Positions 1-8,519 of a DNA stretch of 64,000 nucleotides are shown here, piece after piece (the first letter of the stretch is position 1; every line of letters starts with the position of its first letter). Source of the DNA: Anaerocolumna xylanovorans DSM 12503 (GTDB lineage: Bacteria > Bacillota > Clostridia > Lachnospirales > Lachnospiraceae); NCBI RefSeq assembly GCF_900143645.1, contig NZ_FRFD01000016.1:58724-122723 (forward strand), written 5' to 3'. The position numbers and the translations under genes were made by a program. A model generated the notes under the pieces. It did not search any database. It saw only the letters and a list, made by a program, of their open reading frames with translations, and was not told where the DNA came from.

Positions 1-276
1 GGAAAGGTCACCTTCTGCAATTAAAATATTAACAGAAGCTCCCTGGGGATCATAATCCTGTTTTGAGATATTCAGTATATGTGCTCCAATCATCTGTGTT
101 ACATCACATAAGATTTTTGTTAATCTTTCGGAATTATACTGTTCATCAATGTAAGCAATATAATCCTTTTGCTCTCTCTCACTTTTTGCATAGCAAACAT
201 CATAGATGTTGAAGCTAAGTGTTTTTGTGAGGTTGTTAAAGCCATACAAAGCCAGCTTTTTCTCCAACCCTAACAT
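1..276 (-). CDS. speD: S-adenosylmethionine decarboxylase proenzyme (N-terminal part)
   Basis: The first 92 codons are present and the gene runs off the left edge of the window. The protein begins MLGLEKKLALYGFNNLT and contains YIAYIDEQYN and ISKQDYDPQGASV, which match the long (E. coli-type) SpeD almost residue for residue. That family makes decarboxylated SAM, the aminopropyl donor for spermidine synthesis, after self-cleavage to a pyruvoyl enzyme. The cleavage-site serine lies outside the window. The ATG at 276 is preceded by GAAAGG, and a good SigA promoter lies about 30 bases further upstream. Identification is firm; completeness cannot be judged. Confidence 0.9.
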   Translation of the reverse strand, partial: MLGLEKKLALYGFNNLTKTLSFNIYDVCYAKSEREQKDYIAYIDEQYNSERLTKILCDVTQMIGAHILNISKQDYDPQGASVNILIAEGDLS

Positions 277-306
277 CACAACCTTTCTATCACATAATCG
301 GTTTAC

Positions 307-335
307 ATTGTAGCATGTTTACGCTTAAAAATCAA
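307..335 (-). promoter_or_regulatory. SigA-type promoter of speD
   Basis: On the minus strand TTGATT (330-335) and TACAAT (307-312) are separated by exactly 17 bases, about 30 bases before the speD start. Confidence 0.65.
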
Positions 336-377
336 TGTGATTTTCGATAAGGCTTTCTAAAAAGCCTGTAAAAATAA

Positions 378-432
378 AAATATAAAAAACAGCAGTATCC
401 GGGAGCCTTTCTAAGCCGGCTCCGGATACTGC
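378..432 (-). terminator. Rho-independent terminator of the ABC exporter operon
   Basis: A hairpin of 15 pairs with one bulged base (arms 392-407 and 418-432) is followed on the minus strand by GTTTTTTATATTTTT. It lies 20 bases after the permease stop. Confidence 0.85.
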
Positions 433-453
433 ATATCTTAATAATCATGTATT

Positions 454-1632
454 TTATTCACTTCTTAAGGCTTCAATGGGGTTTAACTTTGCTGCCTTAT
501 TTGCCGGCAAATATCCGAACAGGATGCCGATACCGGCGGATATTCCAAAGGATACCAGCACAACGGACAGACTCGGTGCTGCATTAAAGCCAATGAGCTT
601 GCCAATTTGTATACTTGCAAAAGCCCCCAGGAGAATTCCGGCTATTCCTCCGATTCCGCTGGTCATTCCAGCTTCCATGACAAATTGCCGCATAATGTCT
701 TTTTTCTTGGCTCCAAGGGATTTCCTGATACCGATTTCCCTGGTTCTTTCAGTTACCGATACCAGCATGATGTTCATAATTCCGATTCCGGCTACCAAAA
801 GGGATATTCCGGCAATTCCCGCAAGAAGGGCGGTCATCATTCCAATCTGCATATTTATTTCCTTTAGCATATCAATGAGATTGGTTGCAGAATAGAATTT
901 CTTGTCATGATAAATCTTATAAAGATAATCATTAAGGTCGGAAGTTACCTTTTCTACCGAGCCGGTATCTTTTGCCATAAAAAAATAGCTTGTGATGCTT
1001 CCGATATTCGCCTGTCTTGCTGCCGTTGTATAGGGTATGTAAATACAATTATCATCGGACCATTCCACGTTGTTGGCGGTTTCTTTCAGAATTCCTTTTA
1101 TGGTATATGCTTCCCCGTCGATTTTAAGAATATCTCCTACTTTCGCCTTTTGATGAAACACCCTTAAATCAACATAGCTTCCGATGACACAAGTCTTCTC
1201 AAGATTGGATACATCCATATAACTGATAAAGCTTCCCTTTTCTACCTTTTTTTCATTCAGGGCAGCATATTTTTCATCCACACCGGTAACAGTGATTCCC
1301 TCTAGCTTATCGGCCGTTCCCTTTACGGTAGTCTGAAAAGCAACATTGGGAATTACTGCTTTCACGGTATCCTTATGCTTTTTGGCATAAGCATACATAT
1401 CCTTTTCCGTAATTATAATATCCCCGTTTCGTCCCATTAGGGTTACCGTAACGTTATTTACTCCCATGGAGCCGAAAGAGGATATCATCTCTTGTGTCAT
1501 GCCCTGCATAAGACTTACCATGATAATAACGGAGGCAACACCAATAATCATACCTAACATCGTAAGGAAAGACCGCATTTTATGGCTTATAATGCTGCTC
1601 CAGGAGAGTTTAAATACCTGTATCGGGTTCAT
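454..1632 (-). CDS. MacB/FtsX-type ABC transporter permease
   Basis: This 392-residue protein has one N-terminal membrane segment (about residues 20-43), a long extracytoplasmic MacB-PCD-like domain (about 50-240), and three C-terminal membrane segments (about 263-292, 320-345 and 355-380). That is the four-helix FtsX/MacB topology. Such permeases are thought to drive extrusion of peptides, antibiotics or lipids outside the membrane rather than classical translocation. Its start overlaps the ATPase gene by 23 bases and has a GGGGAGG site, so the two are translationally linked. With the adaptor upstream it resembles YknXYZ of Bacillus. The substrate cannot be read from sequence. Confidence 0.92.
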   Translation of the reverse strand: MNPIQVFKLSWSSIISHKMRSFLTMLGMIIGVASVIIMVSLMQGMTQEMISSFGSMGVNNVTVTLMGRNGDIIITEKDMYAYAKKHKDTVKAVIPNVAFQTTVKGTADKLEGITVTGVDEKYAALNEKKVEKGSFISYMDVSNLEKTCVIGSYVDLRVFHQKAKVGDILKIDGEAYTIKGILKETANNVEWSDDNCIYIPYTTAARQANIGSITSYFFMAKDTGSVEKVTSDLNDYLYKIYHDKKFYSATNLIDMLKEINMQIGMMTALLAGIAGISLLVAGIGIMNIMLVSVTERTREIGIRKSLGAKKKDIMRQFVMEAGMTSGIGGIAGILLGAFASIQIGKLIGFNAAPSLSVVLVSFGISAGIGILFGYLPANKAAKLNPIEALRSE

Positions 1633-2359
1633 GCTCTTCCTCCCCTTCCTTTATAGTGGCTTTGTAGTTTTCAACCTTTCCATCAAAAGTAATCTTACCA
1701 TCCATAATCCGGACTACTCTTTTTGCCTCGGCTGCAATAGAATTGTCATGGGTAATCAGTATAATGGTATTTCCTTCCCTGTTCAGCTCCTTTAATAAAT
1801 CCAATACCTCTCTGCTGGTACGGGAGTCCAGTGCTCCGGTAGGTTCATCCGCCAGGATGAGGGAGGGCCTTCCTGCCAATGCTCTTGCAATGGATACTCT
1901 CTGCTGCTGCCCGCCTGATAACTGATTAGGCTGGTTTCTCCACTTGTCACCGATTCCTACCTTCTCTAAAACCTCCAGTGCCCTTTTCTTTCGTTTTCCC
2001 TCACTCATTCCGGCATATAAAAGGGGGAGGGAAACATTCTCTAACAGATTCTGCTTAGGTAACAGGTTATACTGCTGGAATACGAAACCAATCATTTTAT
2101 TCCGTATTTCAGCCAGATAATCCCCTTTCATTTTACTTACATCCTGACCGTTTAAGATATATTTTCCGCTGGTAGGAGTATCTAATGCTCCGATAATATT
2201 CATCAGGGTTGATTTACCGCTTCCGGATTTCCCGACAATTGCTACGAATTCTCCCTGATGGATTTTCAGAGTGATGCCATCATTGGCCCTGACCTGGGTG
2301 TCGCCCATTTCATATACCTTCTGTATATCAATCATTTCAATTAAAGGCGCTGCGTCCAT
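1610..2359 (-). CDS. ABC transporter ATP-binding protein (MacB/LolD type)
   Basis: The 249-residue ATPase has Walker A GKSGSGKST at residues 43-51, signature LSGGQQQR at 147, and Walker B LILADEP from 167, with TGALDS as in the LolD/MacB class. It powers the FtsX-like permease encoded immediately downstream with overlap. The ATG at 2359 follows AGGAGGAG and lies only 8 bases after the adaptor gene, so adaptor, ATPase and permease form one operon. The length is normal for the family and nothing appears degenerate. Confidence 0.95.
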   Translation of the reverse strand: MDAAPLIEMIDIQKVYEMGDTQVRANDGITLKIHQGEFVAIVGKSGSGKSTLMNIIGALDTPTSGKYILNGQDVSKMKGDYLAEIRNKMIGFVFQQYNLLPKQNLLENVSLPLLYAGMSEGKRKKRALEVLEKVGIGDKWRNQPNQLSGGQQQRVSIARALAGRPSLILADEPTGALDSRTSREVLDLLKELNREGNTIILITHDNSIAAEAKRVVRIMDGKITFDGKVENYKATIKEGEEEHEPDTGI

Positions 2360-2367
2360 GTCTCCTC

Positions 2368-4032
2368 CTATTCTGTCACGGTTTCTGTGTCACTGCTGTA
2401 GTAGTAGCCCATACCGCCCGCACCAGTCCCGCTGGTATCTACATAAGGGATATAGACTTCATCACCTTCTTTCAGGCCGGACTTAATTTCCACATTCGTT
2501 CCGTCGCTGATTCCGACCTCTACCTTTACCTCACGAAAACCTTCCGGTACACCGTCTGCACTAACGGCCTTGCTCTTCCCTTCCTGCGCTTCTTTCTGAG
2601 CAGATTTTACATATACCACATTATCACGCATAACCGCTCCGGCAGGTATTGTAAGAACATTATCAGCCTTTGCTGTTATAATCTTTCCTGTAATATTCAT
2701 TCCGGGAAGAAGATTTCCGATTTTATCAATACGGATGGTAACCGGGTAGGTGCTTACTCCATTGGTAGTGGTGCTGTTTAAACCGATTTTCTCCACCTTG
2801 CCTTCTATTTCTTCTCCAGGAAGGGCATCTGCTGTAATTTTTACCGTTTGGCCAACTGAAATATTCCTGATTTGCAGTTCATCCACATTCATCCGAAAGG
2901 TCATAGCCGATAAATCATAAACAATCGCAAGGGCTCCTTTTGCACTGTCTGTTGATGGATCTATGGTATCACCCTTTTTCTTATTTTTAAGAATTACCTG
3001 TCCGGAGATAGGGGATTTGATACTGTAATTATCCAGCTGGTTTTTCTGATTCTTAAGCGCCAGCTCTGCTTCTTTTAAAGTCAGCTTACTGTCTTCTATT
3101 GCATTGTCGGCATCCTTGGAAGAAAAGGTGTAAATTACACTTCCCTTTTTCATGTATTTGCCTTCCTTCAGATTTAAGGTGCTTATTTTTCCTGATCCTT
3201 CTGCCGTTATAGTCTGCTCTATACCGGCACGGAAAGTACCGCTTCCGGCACATTGCTCCTTTCCGATACTTGCCAGGGCAGTGTCTCCAACCGTTAATCC
3301 TCCAGGGTTCTTAACCTTAACAGTTACCTTCTTAACAGAAATGCTTCCGGGAAGAGTTTCTTCCATATCGTTTACTGCCGTAACTGTTCCATTCAGCACT
3401 TCCATTGTAGTAGCCATAGAAATACTTGCTTTTTTCCCAATCAATCCGTCATTTACCAGGGAAGAAAGAAACGGTACATCCAGGTACATATAGTCCCCGT
3501 CGTAAATATCTGCAATATTGGTACCAGTCTGTATACTATCCCCTGTCTTTACATACAATTTTTTTACATAGCCGGATATCTTGGCAGTTCCCTCTAATTC
3601 TCCCAGCTTCGTTAAGGTATCATTATAGGTCTTTTCTGCCTTTTGAAGGGATAAGGAAGCATTTTCAATACTGTTTTCCACATCTTTGGTGCTTATCTGA
3701 TACAGAATATCTCCCTTTTTGACCATATCGCCTTCCTCAAAAGGAGCATCCAGCACTTCTCCCTTTACCAGTGCATTTACTTCATACTTATCCAAAGGTT
3801 CTATGGTACCCTTGCCGCTTAACATACTCTCTATATTTCCCGCCGCCACCGCAGAGGTCTGTACCTCCGTCTGTACCTGATGGCCTGATGGCTTAAAATA
3901 TCCAATAGCCTTTGATATTATTAAAACAATAACAATAAGGATAATGCCGTATTTAATAATTTTCTTCCATCTTATATTTTTAAAATTTATCTTCCGCTTT
4001 TGCTTCTCACTGTTTGCTTCCTTTTTTGCCAT
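2368..4032 (-). CDS. HlyD/MacA-type membrane-fusion adaptor with internally duplicated core
   Basis: The start chosen is ATG 4032 (MAKKEANSEK), which has GGAGG at good spacing; an upstream frame extension to 4083 has none. The 554-residue protein has a basic cytoplasmic tail, one membrane anchor (about 26-44), then lipoyl/barrel segments with short alpha-hairpin stretches. The core appears twice: GDMVKKGDILYQIS followed by a hairpin and lipoyl-like half (about 82-255), then GKYMKKGSVIYTFS with the same succession (about 275-455). A C-terminal membrane-proximal domain follows. In a Gram-positive cell it would bridge the exporter and the wall or S-layer. It is the second gene of the SLH-exporter operon. 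Confidence 0.88.
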   Translation of the reverse strand: MAKKEANSEKQKRKINFKNIRWKKIIKYGIILIVIVLIISKAIGYFKPSGHQVQTEVQTSAVAAGNIESMLSGKGTIEPLDKYEVNALVKGEVLDAPFEEGDMVKKGDILYQISTKDVENSIENASLSLQKAEKTYNDTLTKLGELEGTAKISGYVKKLYVKTGDSIQTGTNIADIYDGDYMYLDVPFLSSLVNDGLIGKKASISMATTMEVLNGTVTAVNDMEETLPGSISVKKVTVKVKNPGGLTVGDTALASIGKEQCAGSGTFRAGIEQTITAEGSGKISTLNLKEGKYMKKGSVIYTFSSKDADNAIEDSKLTLKEAELALKNQKNQLDNYSIKSPISGQVILKNKKKGDTIDPSTDSAKGALAIVYDLSAMTFRMNVDELQIRNISVGQTVKITADALPGEEIEGKVEKIGLNSTTTNGVSTYPVTIRIDKIGNLLPGMNITGKIITAKADNVLTIPAGAVMRDNVVYVKSAQKEAQEGKSKAVSADGVPEGFREVKVEVGISDGTNVEIKSGLKEGDEVYIPYVDTSGTGAGGMGYYYSSDTETVTE

Positions 4033-4086
4033 ACTAAACCTCCATGCTGAATATGTAGTTGAAAAATGTCCGCCTCCCGGCAATCG

Positions 4087-6453
4087 TTATTTCTTAGTTG
4101 CAACAATAACCCTGATTACGCCGCCTTCTTGGTTTATCTTATCAATAAAGGCTTCCATGTGATATTCTTGCTGGTTAGTGGTAATATCGGAAAGCTTAGC
4201 GGAATAATACTTATTGTTGCTGTAGACATATACAGCAACTTTGTCTGAAATCGGATAAGATGCCTCACCGGCCCGAACCTGGTTCTTTTCAATGGAACCA
4301 ACCAAAATCCGGTACAATTCCTTAAATGCTTTTATTTCACCGTTGTTAATTAAGAATCCTTTTGCCCCTGTGGCTACGCTAAAGCTGACTCCCTGGGCAG
4401 TATAAGAATATTGGGTACCGTAAAGATCATAAGTATAATTGCCAATCTTTTGGGTGTATTCTCCAAGCCCCGGTATGAAATCTGTCTGGTCTGTCATCAC
4501 AGAAGTTAACAGGATACCATACTGGAAGAGGTCACCAGTTGCATCGGACAATATTAAATCTGTAATCTCATTATTCTTATTAACGCCGCAGTATAAAACG
4601 TTTATACTGCCGAGTTCCATATCTGCCAGCCTTTTTACACTTACTCTGATATAGCCGCCCTTTGTCACGTCAATAATTCTGGCATTGGCCGCTATTGCCA
4701 TACCCGAAACACGGGTGGCATCACTGTTTACCTGTCCTCTGATAACTGGTGAGGGAGCTTTGGACACTACTGCCTCGCCTGATGTATACTTTATCTCTAC
4801 CACATCGCCTTCCATCAGATTTGTAAGCTTTGTATCATATTCCTGCTCATTCCCGCTGGTATCTACAACACGGACATAGTTATTCAGATCGGATTTTCCT
4901 GCAGCATCCTTTGAAACATGTTTCCCTACTTTTAATATGTATCCGGCCATTACAGGCTGGAGGGTTTCAGACGGTATAATGCCTGCCACTGTTCCGTCAT
5001 CTCCCATAAGCAGTACAACTCGCATGCCTTCCTTAATGCTTCCCTGGGCAGATAAGTCATACCCTACAGCCTGGCTGCCTATCTGATAAGTGTTTCCTGC
5101 CACAACAATTTCCGTGGGGGCTACTTTATTGGGTTTTACCCCTTCATAAACTCCATAGACCTTAGTGTCATAAATCCATATGGTTTTTAATTCTTTGGAA
5201 TAATAAACCACATCATAATCTGTTATCTTGCCGATATCACTTAACTCACCGTTTTTATATACTTTTCCGCCCCTTACCTCCTGCGGCAGGCTTTCTGAAA
5301 AATTACTCTTTGCTATAAAGGGACCCTTTTTGTATTTATTTAAAATACCTAAATAATCCATATTTCCCTTTTCATCATATGCCCAGATTGTCTTTGCTTC
5401 CTTGGAATAATATAAGACATCATTGCTGGTAATATCAGACACTTTTGCCGGTTTGTCATTTTTATAAATACTGGCAGATGCCGTACTAAACGGCAGTTTC
5501 TCCTTCCAGCTGCTTCCCAAAAGAAAAGGACCTTTTTTGGTATTATCAAGAAGCGTCTTATAGTCGATATCACCGTTTGAATCAAAATCCCATACCGTCT
5601 TTAAGAGTGTAGAGTAATAGAGAATATCTCCTGTTTTAAGATCTGCTTTATCACAGAGTACCTTATTCTTATATAGTTTTGTCTTATTTACCTTAAAGGG
5701 TAATAAGCTCTCCCACTTTGAATTCACAAAAATAGGTCCCTTTAATGATTCATTAACCTTCTTATCATAATCAATCTCTCCCCTTGAATTCAATGCAAAT
5801 CCGAATACTTCCCCATATAAAGTACCCTCTTTACTTTTTGCCTTTAAGATATTGTAGAATAAGTTCTTACAGTCTACTCTTTTCAGAGCGCCGCTCCGCT
5901 TTAAACCAATGTTATTGTTTAAATCCTTATCCAGATAAAGACTGTATTTTGCATCGGCAATATTCCCTTCAAAATCTGCATTACTGTACCCGAGCAGCAA
6001 AACGGCACCATTGATAGCCTCTTCCAGCGTTACGGGCTGCTTGGGCTTAAATTTGCCTCCCAGATAGCCGCTCATCCATCCCTTGCTGACAGCAAGCTTA
6101 ATATAGCCGGAATACTTACTGTTCGGAGATACATCCGTAAAGATTCTTGAACTGGCACCACTGCTGACCTTTCCGGCATAACTGGATGCCTGGACCAACA
6201 TTTTAGCAAATTCTTCACGGGTTACCTTTTTCTTCTCTCCCTGATCCCCCGCTGCGGTTTCACTTATTATCCCCAACATTTCCATAACCTTGACGGAAAT
6301 ATCAATATTTCCTGATTCATACTGAAAGCCTGCTGCAGTTTCCGCTTTCTTATCGGTATCTGCGGCAGCCTGAACCTCCCCTTTTGTTACTGTTGTTACC
6401 GCCATCACCGACATTACAGCTGCCATGATGAAACAAAGCATCTTCTTTTTCAC
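4087..6453 (-). CDS. Secreted S-layer-homology protein with three internal repeats
   Basis: The GTG at 6453 is preferred because AAGGAG lies 8 bases upstream; an in-frame ATG at 6459 is only 2 bases from that site and the ATG at 6474 has no site. The 788-residue product has a signal peptide (MKKKMLCFIMAAVMSVMAVT), then SLH-like modules at about 45-210 (ITxEEFAKML-type and FTDV, GWMSGY, FKPKQPVT motifs), which in this family bind pyruvylated wall polymer. Residues 238-444 are three about 69-residue repeats (KGPF..S.W.E.LPF...YKN...D..YYS...KTIW.YD), preceded by a half copy. The remainder to 788 is a beta-rich region I do not recognise. It is first in the exporter operon, so it may be an extracellular partner of the transporter. 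Confidence 0.85.
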   Translation of the reverse strand: MKKKMLCFIMAAVMSVMAVTTVTKGEVQAAADTDKKAETAAGFQYESGNIDISVKVMEMLGIISETAAGDQGEKKKVTREEFAKMLVQASSYAGKVSSGASSRIFTDVSPNSKYSGYIKLAVSKGWMSGYLGGKFKPKQPVTLEEAINGAVLLLGYSNADFEGNIADAKYSLYLDKDLNNNIGLKRSGALKRVDCKNLFYNILKAKSKEGTLYGEVFGFALNSRGEIDYDKKVNESLKGPIFVNSKWESLLPFKVNKTKLYKNKVLCDKADLKTGDILYYSTLLKTVWDFDSNGDIDYKTLLDNTKKGPFLLGSSWKEKLPFSTASASIYKNDKPAKVSDITSNDVLYYSKEAKTIWAYDEKGNMDYLGILNKYKKGPFIAKSNFSESLPQEVRGGKVYKNGELSDIGKITDYDVVYYSKELKTIWIYDTKVYGVYEGVKPNKVAPTEIVVAGNTYQIGSQAVGYDLSAQGSIKEGMRVVLLMGDDGTVAGIIPSETLQPVMAGYILKVGKHVSKDAAGKSDLNNYVRVVDTSGNEQEYDTKLTNLMEGDVVEIKYTSGEAVVSKAPSPVIRGQVNSDATRVSGMAIAANARIIDVTKGGYIRVSVKRLADMELGSINVLYCGVNKNNEITDLILSDATGDLFQYGILLTSVMTDQTDFIPGLGEYTQKIGNYTYDLYGTQYSYTAQGVSFSVATGAKGFLINNGEIKAFKELYRILVGSIEKNQVRAGEASYPISDKVAVYVYSNNKYYSAKLSDITTNQQEYHMEAFIDKINQEGGVIRVIVATKK

Positions 6454-6478
6454 TCTCATGTCTCCTTGCATCATATTT

Positions 6479-6507
6479 ATAGTAATTTTCTTTGATACCT
6501 ATGTAAA
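6479..6507 (-). promoter_or_regulatory. Probable SigA promoter of the SLH-exporter operon
   Basis: TTTACA (6502-6507) and TACTAT (6479-6484) are 17 bases apart on the minus strand, placing transcription start about 20 bases before the GTG start codon. Confidence 0.55.
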
Positions 6508-6838
6508 ACATGAATATTTTACCATATCATATGAATTTAATCATTAATAAAATCTTACTTATAGATTATAATTCTCTAAAGAAACTCCAAAGAATGGGTA
6601 AAATCATTCATTTGCTCATGAAAATTATAAATCATGGAAGCTATATATGCCATAGATTTATATTACAAATGGAATCTTTTACCTTACAATTTTGTCACAT
6701 TGGCCACTCCACTTTTTCTGAATGTCCTTGAAATCAACAAAAGCGCTCCAAATCTATAGTTTGCTTTATTAAGAAATCTAAAAAGCCACTTCATATAAAG
6801 TGGCTTTTATCACAAAAATATAATTTATGTTCTCCCTG
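6508..6838. other. AT-rich intergenic region
   Basis: Apart from the promoter at its left side and the terminator at 6772-6808 I see no gene. Short frames here have no ribosome binding site. Confidence 0.6.
6772..6808 (-). terminator. Terminator after the glyoxalase-fold gene
   Basis: Arms AAAAGCCACTT (6781-6791) and its exact complement (6798-6808) flank a 6-base loop and are followed on the minus strand by TTTAGATTT. The stem is also bordered by A/T so it may work both ways. Confidence 0.85.
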
Positions 6839-7486
6839 CTACCTTAAATCAACCTTGTGCCCCTCCATACCGGCGGTATATTCAAACTCCAGATCCTTTA
6901 CCCCATCTCCTGTAAACACCGTAAGAGTATTATCATCACACAGCTCATCGATAATAGGAATGAACTGCTCCCTGGTTCCAAAGGATATATTTTTAATCCG
7001 TTTCACCCCGTTTGCATGAACAAAATTCTTTGGCTTGGGGTCAATATTAAAATAGGTCATAAAAAACGGAATCTGCATTTCATCGGGAAACAGACAGGTA
7101 AAGCGGAGTTTTCTCCCCTTTGTGTCATTCCTTCTGGAATTCATCTGAAAATATCCCTGATTATTCCGTTTAAGCACAGCCGATTCTTCGTTAAGGTCTT
7201 TTCTGTAGTTCTCAAGCGCCACTGCACAGGGTCCCCCTTTATGGGTATCCCAATAGTCCAGCCGGTCTGCAAATCTGCCCTTTCCAAAACAACGCAAAAG
7301 GCTTTTGAAGAACTTAGGCATTCCGCTGGAAGCAAGGAGTTCCAGATAGGGGCCTTCCGAGAAATAGATAATCGCATTGTAAGGATTTTTCTTTGAACCC
7401 ATTTCCACCTCAAAACCCCGGTCTTTAAATTCCCTTACCGCCTCTTCCAAGTCGCTTACTTTATATATAATATGGCTGACCTTCAA
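6839..7486 (-). CDS. Glyoxalase/VOC-superfamily protein
   Basis: The start is TTG 7486 with AAGGAGGAG 8 bases upstream (product begins MKVSHIIYKVSDLEEAVREF); the longer frame to 7549 would run into the neighbouring gene. The 215-residue protein opens with a betaalphabeta element typical of VOC proteins (HIIYKVSDLEEAVREFKDRGFEVE), then YFSEGPYLELLAS, as in the glyoxalase-like domain-3 group. The two-module layout with LRFTCLFPDEMQIPFFMTY in the second half is consistent with that group. Metal ligands H5 and E-in-YLELL are plausible but not proven. It lies 37 bases after the methyltransferase and probably is co-transcribed. Substrate unknown. Confidence 0.72.
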   Translation of the reverse strand: MKVSHIIYKVSDLEEAVREFKDRGFEVEMGSKKNPYNAIIYFSEGPYLELLASSGMPKFFKSLLRCFGKGRFADRLDYWDTHKGGPCAVALENYRKDLNEESAVLKRNNQGYFQMNSRRNDTKGRKLRFTCLFPDEMQIPFFMTYFNIDPKPKNFVHANGVKRIKNISFGTREQFIPIIDELCDDNTLTVFTGDGVKDLEFEYTAGMEGHKVDLR

Positions 7487-7523
7487 TGTCCGTGCTCCTC
7501 CTTTACGACGATTTTCCCTTGTT

Positions 7524-8351
7524 CTACTCTGCAAAACCCAGATGTACAAACTTCATCATTCCCATCCAGTCTGAAACCCTGGCCATGAAACGAATCCCCG
7601 AACTCCACTGGGGATTGAACGGAATGCCCTTGAAATACTTCTCACAGGAAACCAGATGAATAAGAGGAGACCAGTTTTCAAGTTCCTTCGCATTGTTCAC
7701 GCAAAAATACATTATGGCACCTTTATTTCCGGTCTTTTGAACCATACGGTTGGATTTCTTTACCGTCTGCCTGGATTCGGCGTCAAAATACAGTTCTCCC
7801 CCCGGAAAACGTTTGGCCATGGAACAGAATATTTCCTGCAGCTGCTCTTCTTTAAAATAATAAAATACACCACCGGAAATAAAGAAGATACCATCCTGCG
7901 GATTAAAACTTACCTGGTCAAACCAGGAAGTATCAAACAGGGATTTTGCAATACTGACATTTCGCTCTGAGTCCGGTATAAAGCTCTGACGGAAAGCAAT
8001 GGAGTCGGGCAGATCCAGATTGTACCACCTGATGGTTCCATTATCCACCCGGGAAAATGAAGTATCCAAGCCTGCGCCAATATTTACTATCGTAGCCCGG
8101 GGATGCTTTTTGATAAACTGCCGGATGGCATCTTCCATTTTTCGGGCACGGACCACATAACAAATTCCTCCGAATTCACCAAAGGTCTTTGCAATGCTGC
8201 TAAAATCGTAGTCACAGTTCTTGATAATATCAATTGCCTGCCGGTCGTAAAGAATATCAGGGTTCTTCTCACTGGCTACAGCACGCCCCCAAAGAGGCAG
8301 AAGCATGGTACTTTGTACCGTCTGCTTCTGCAGTGTTATTTTTTGTTCCAT
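7524..8351 (-). CDS. Leucine carboxyl methyltransferase-family (LCM/PPM) SAM methyltransferase
   Basis: ATG 8351 (MEQKITLQKQ) has AAAGGAG 6 bases upstream and is chosen over 8378. The 275-residue protein shows VNIGAGLDTSFSR (about 89-101), the SAM-binding motif I of the LCM family, followed by a conserved R..DNG..RWYNLDLPDSI loop that binds the adenosine ribose in this family. Family members methylate small molecules or carboxylates, often in secondary metabolism; no substrate is evident. The promoter region carries a perfect inverted repeat just downstream of the -10 element. It is followed by the glyoxalase-fold gene. Confidence 0.85.
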   Translation of the reverse strand: MEQKITLQKQTVQSTMLLPLWGRAVASEKNPDILYDRQAIDIIKNCDYDFSSIAKTFGEFGGICYVVRARKMEDAIRQFIKKHPRATIVNIGAGLDTSFSRVDNGTIRWYNLDLPDSIAFRQSFIPDSERNVSIAKSLFDTSWFDQVSFNPQDGIFFISGGVFYYFKEEQLQEIFCSMAKRFPGGELYFDAESRQTVKKSNRMVQKTGNKGAIMYFCVNNAKELENWSPLIHLVSCEKYFKGIPFNPQWSSGIRFMARVSDWMGMMKFVHLGFAE

Positions 8352-8394
8352 ATAGACTCCTTTCTTATAACCAAACAATATATGACATCACATT

Positions 8395-8424
8395 GTTAGT
8401 TATGACTAACCTACATGTATTATA
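8395..8424 (-). promoter_or_regulatory. -10 element and possible operator upstream of the methyltransferase gene
   Basis: On the minus strand TATAAT (8419-8424) is followed about 8 bases later by GTTAGT-CATA-ACTAAC, a perfect 6+6 dyad (8395-8410). A dyad at the transcription start is typical of a repressor operator. The -35 element is weak. Confidence 0.5.
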
Positions 8425-8454
8425 CCAATTGATTTCCAAAATGGAAAGCATTAA

Positions 8455-8512
8455 TATAATAAATAAAAGAGTGTCTCATAACTGGGTAAACTGACTTTTG
8501 GGACACCCCTCC
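8455..8512 (-). terminator. Possible terminator after the MFS gene
   Basis: GTGTCCCA and TGAGACAC (one mismatch) flank a 20-base loop on the minus strand and are followed by TCTTTTATTTATT. The stem is weak. Confidence 0.4.
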
Positions 8513-8519
8513 GGATTCT

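Noticed and set aside
476..895. A 139-codon plus-strand frame inside the ABC permease gene
   Set aside because: It is the antisense of a well-supported FtsX/MacB permease and has no ribosome binding site or family resemblance.
6839..7549. Long start for the glyoxalase-like protein at 7549
   Set aside because: It would overlap the methyltransferase by 26 bases and lacks a ribosome binding site; TTG 7486 has AAGGAGGAG at proper spacing.
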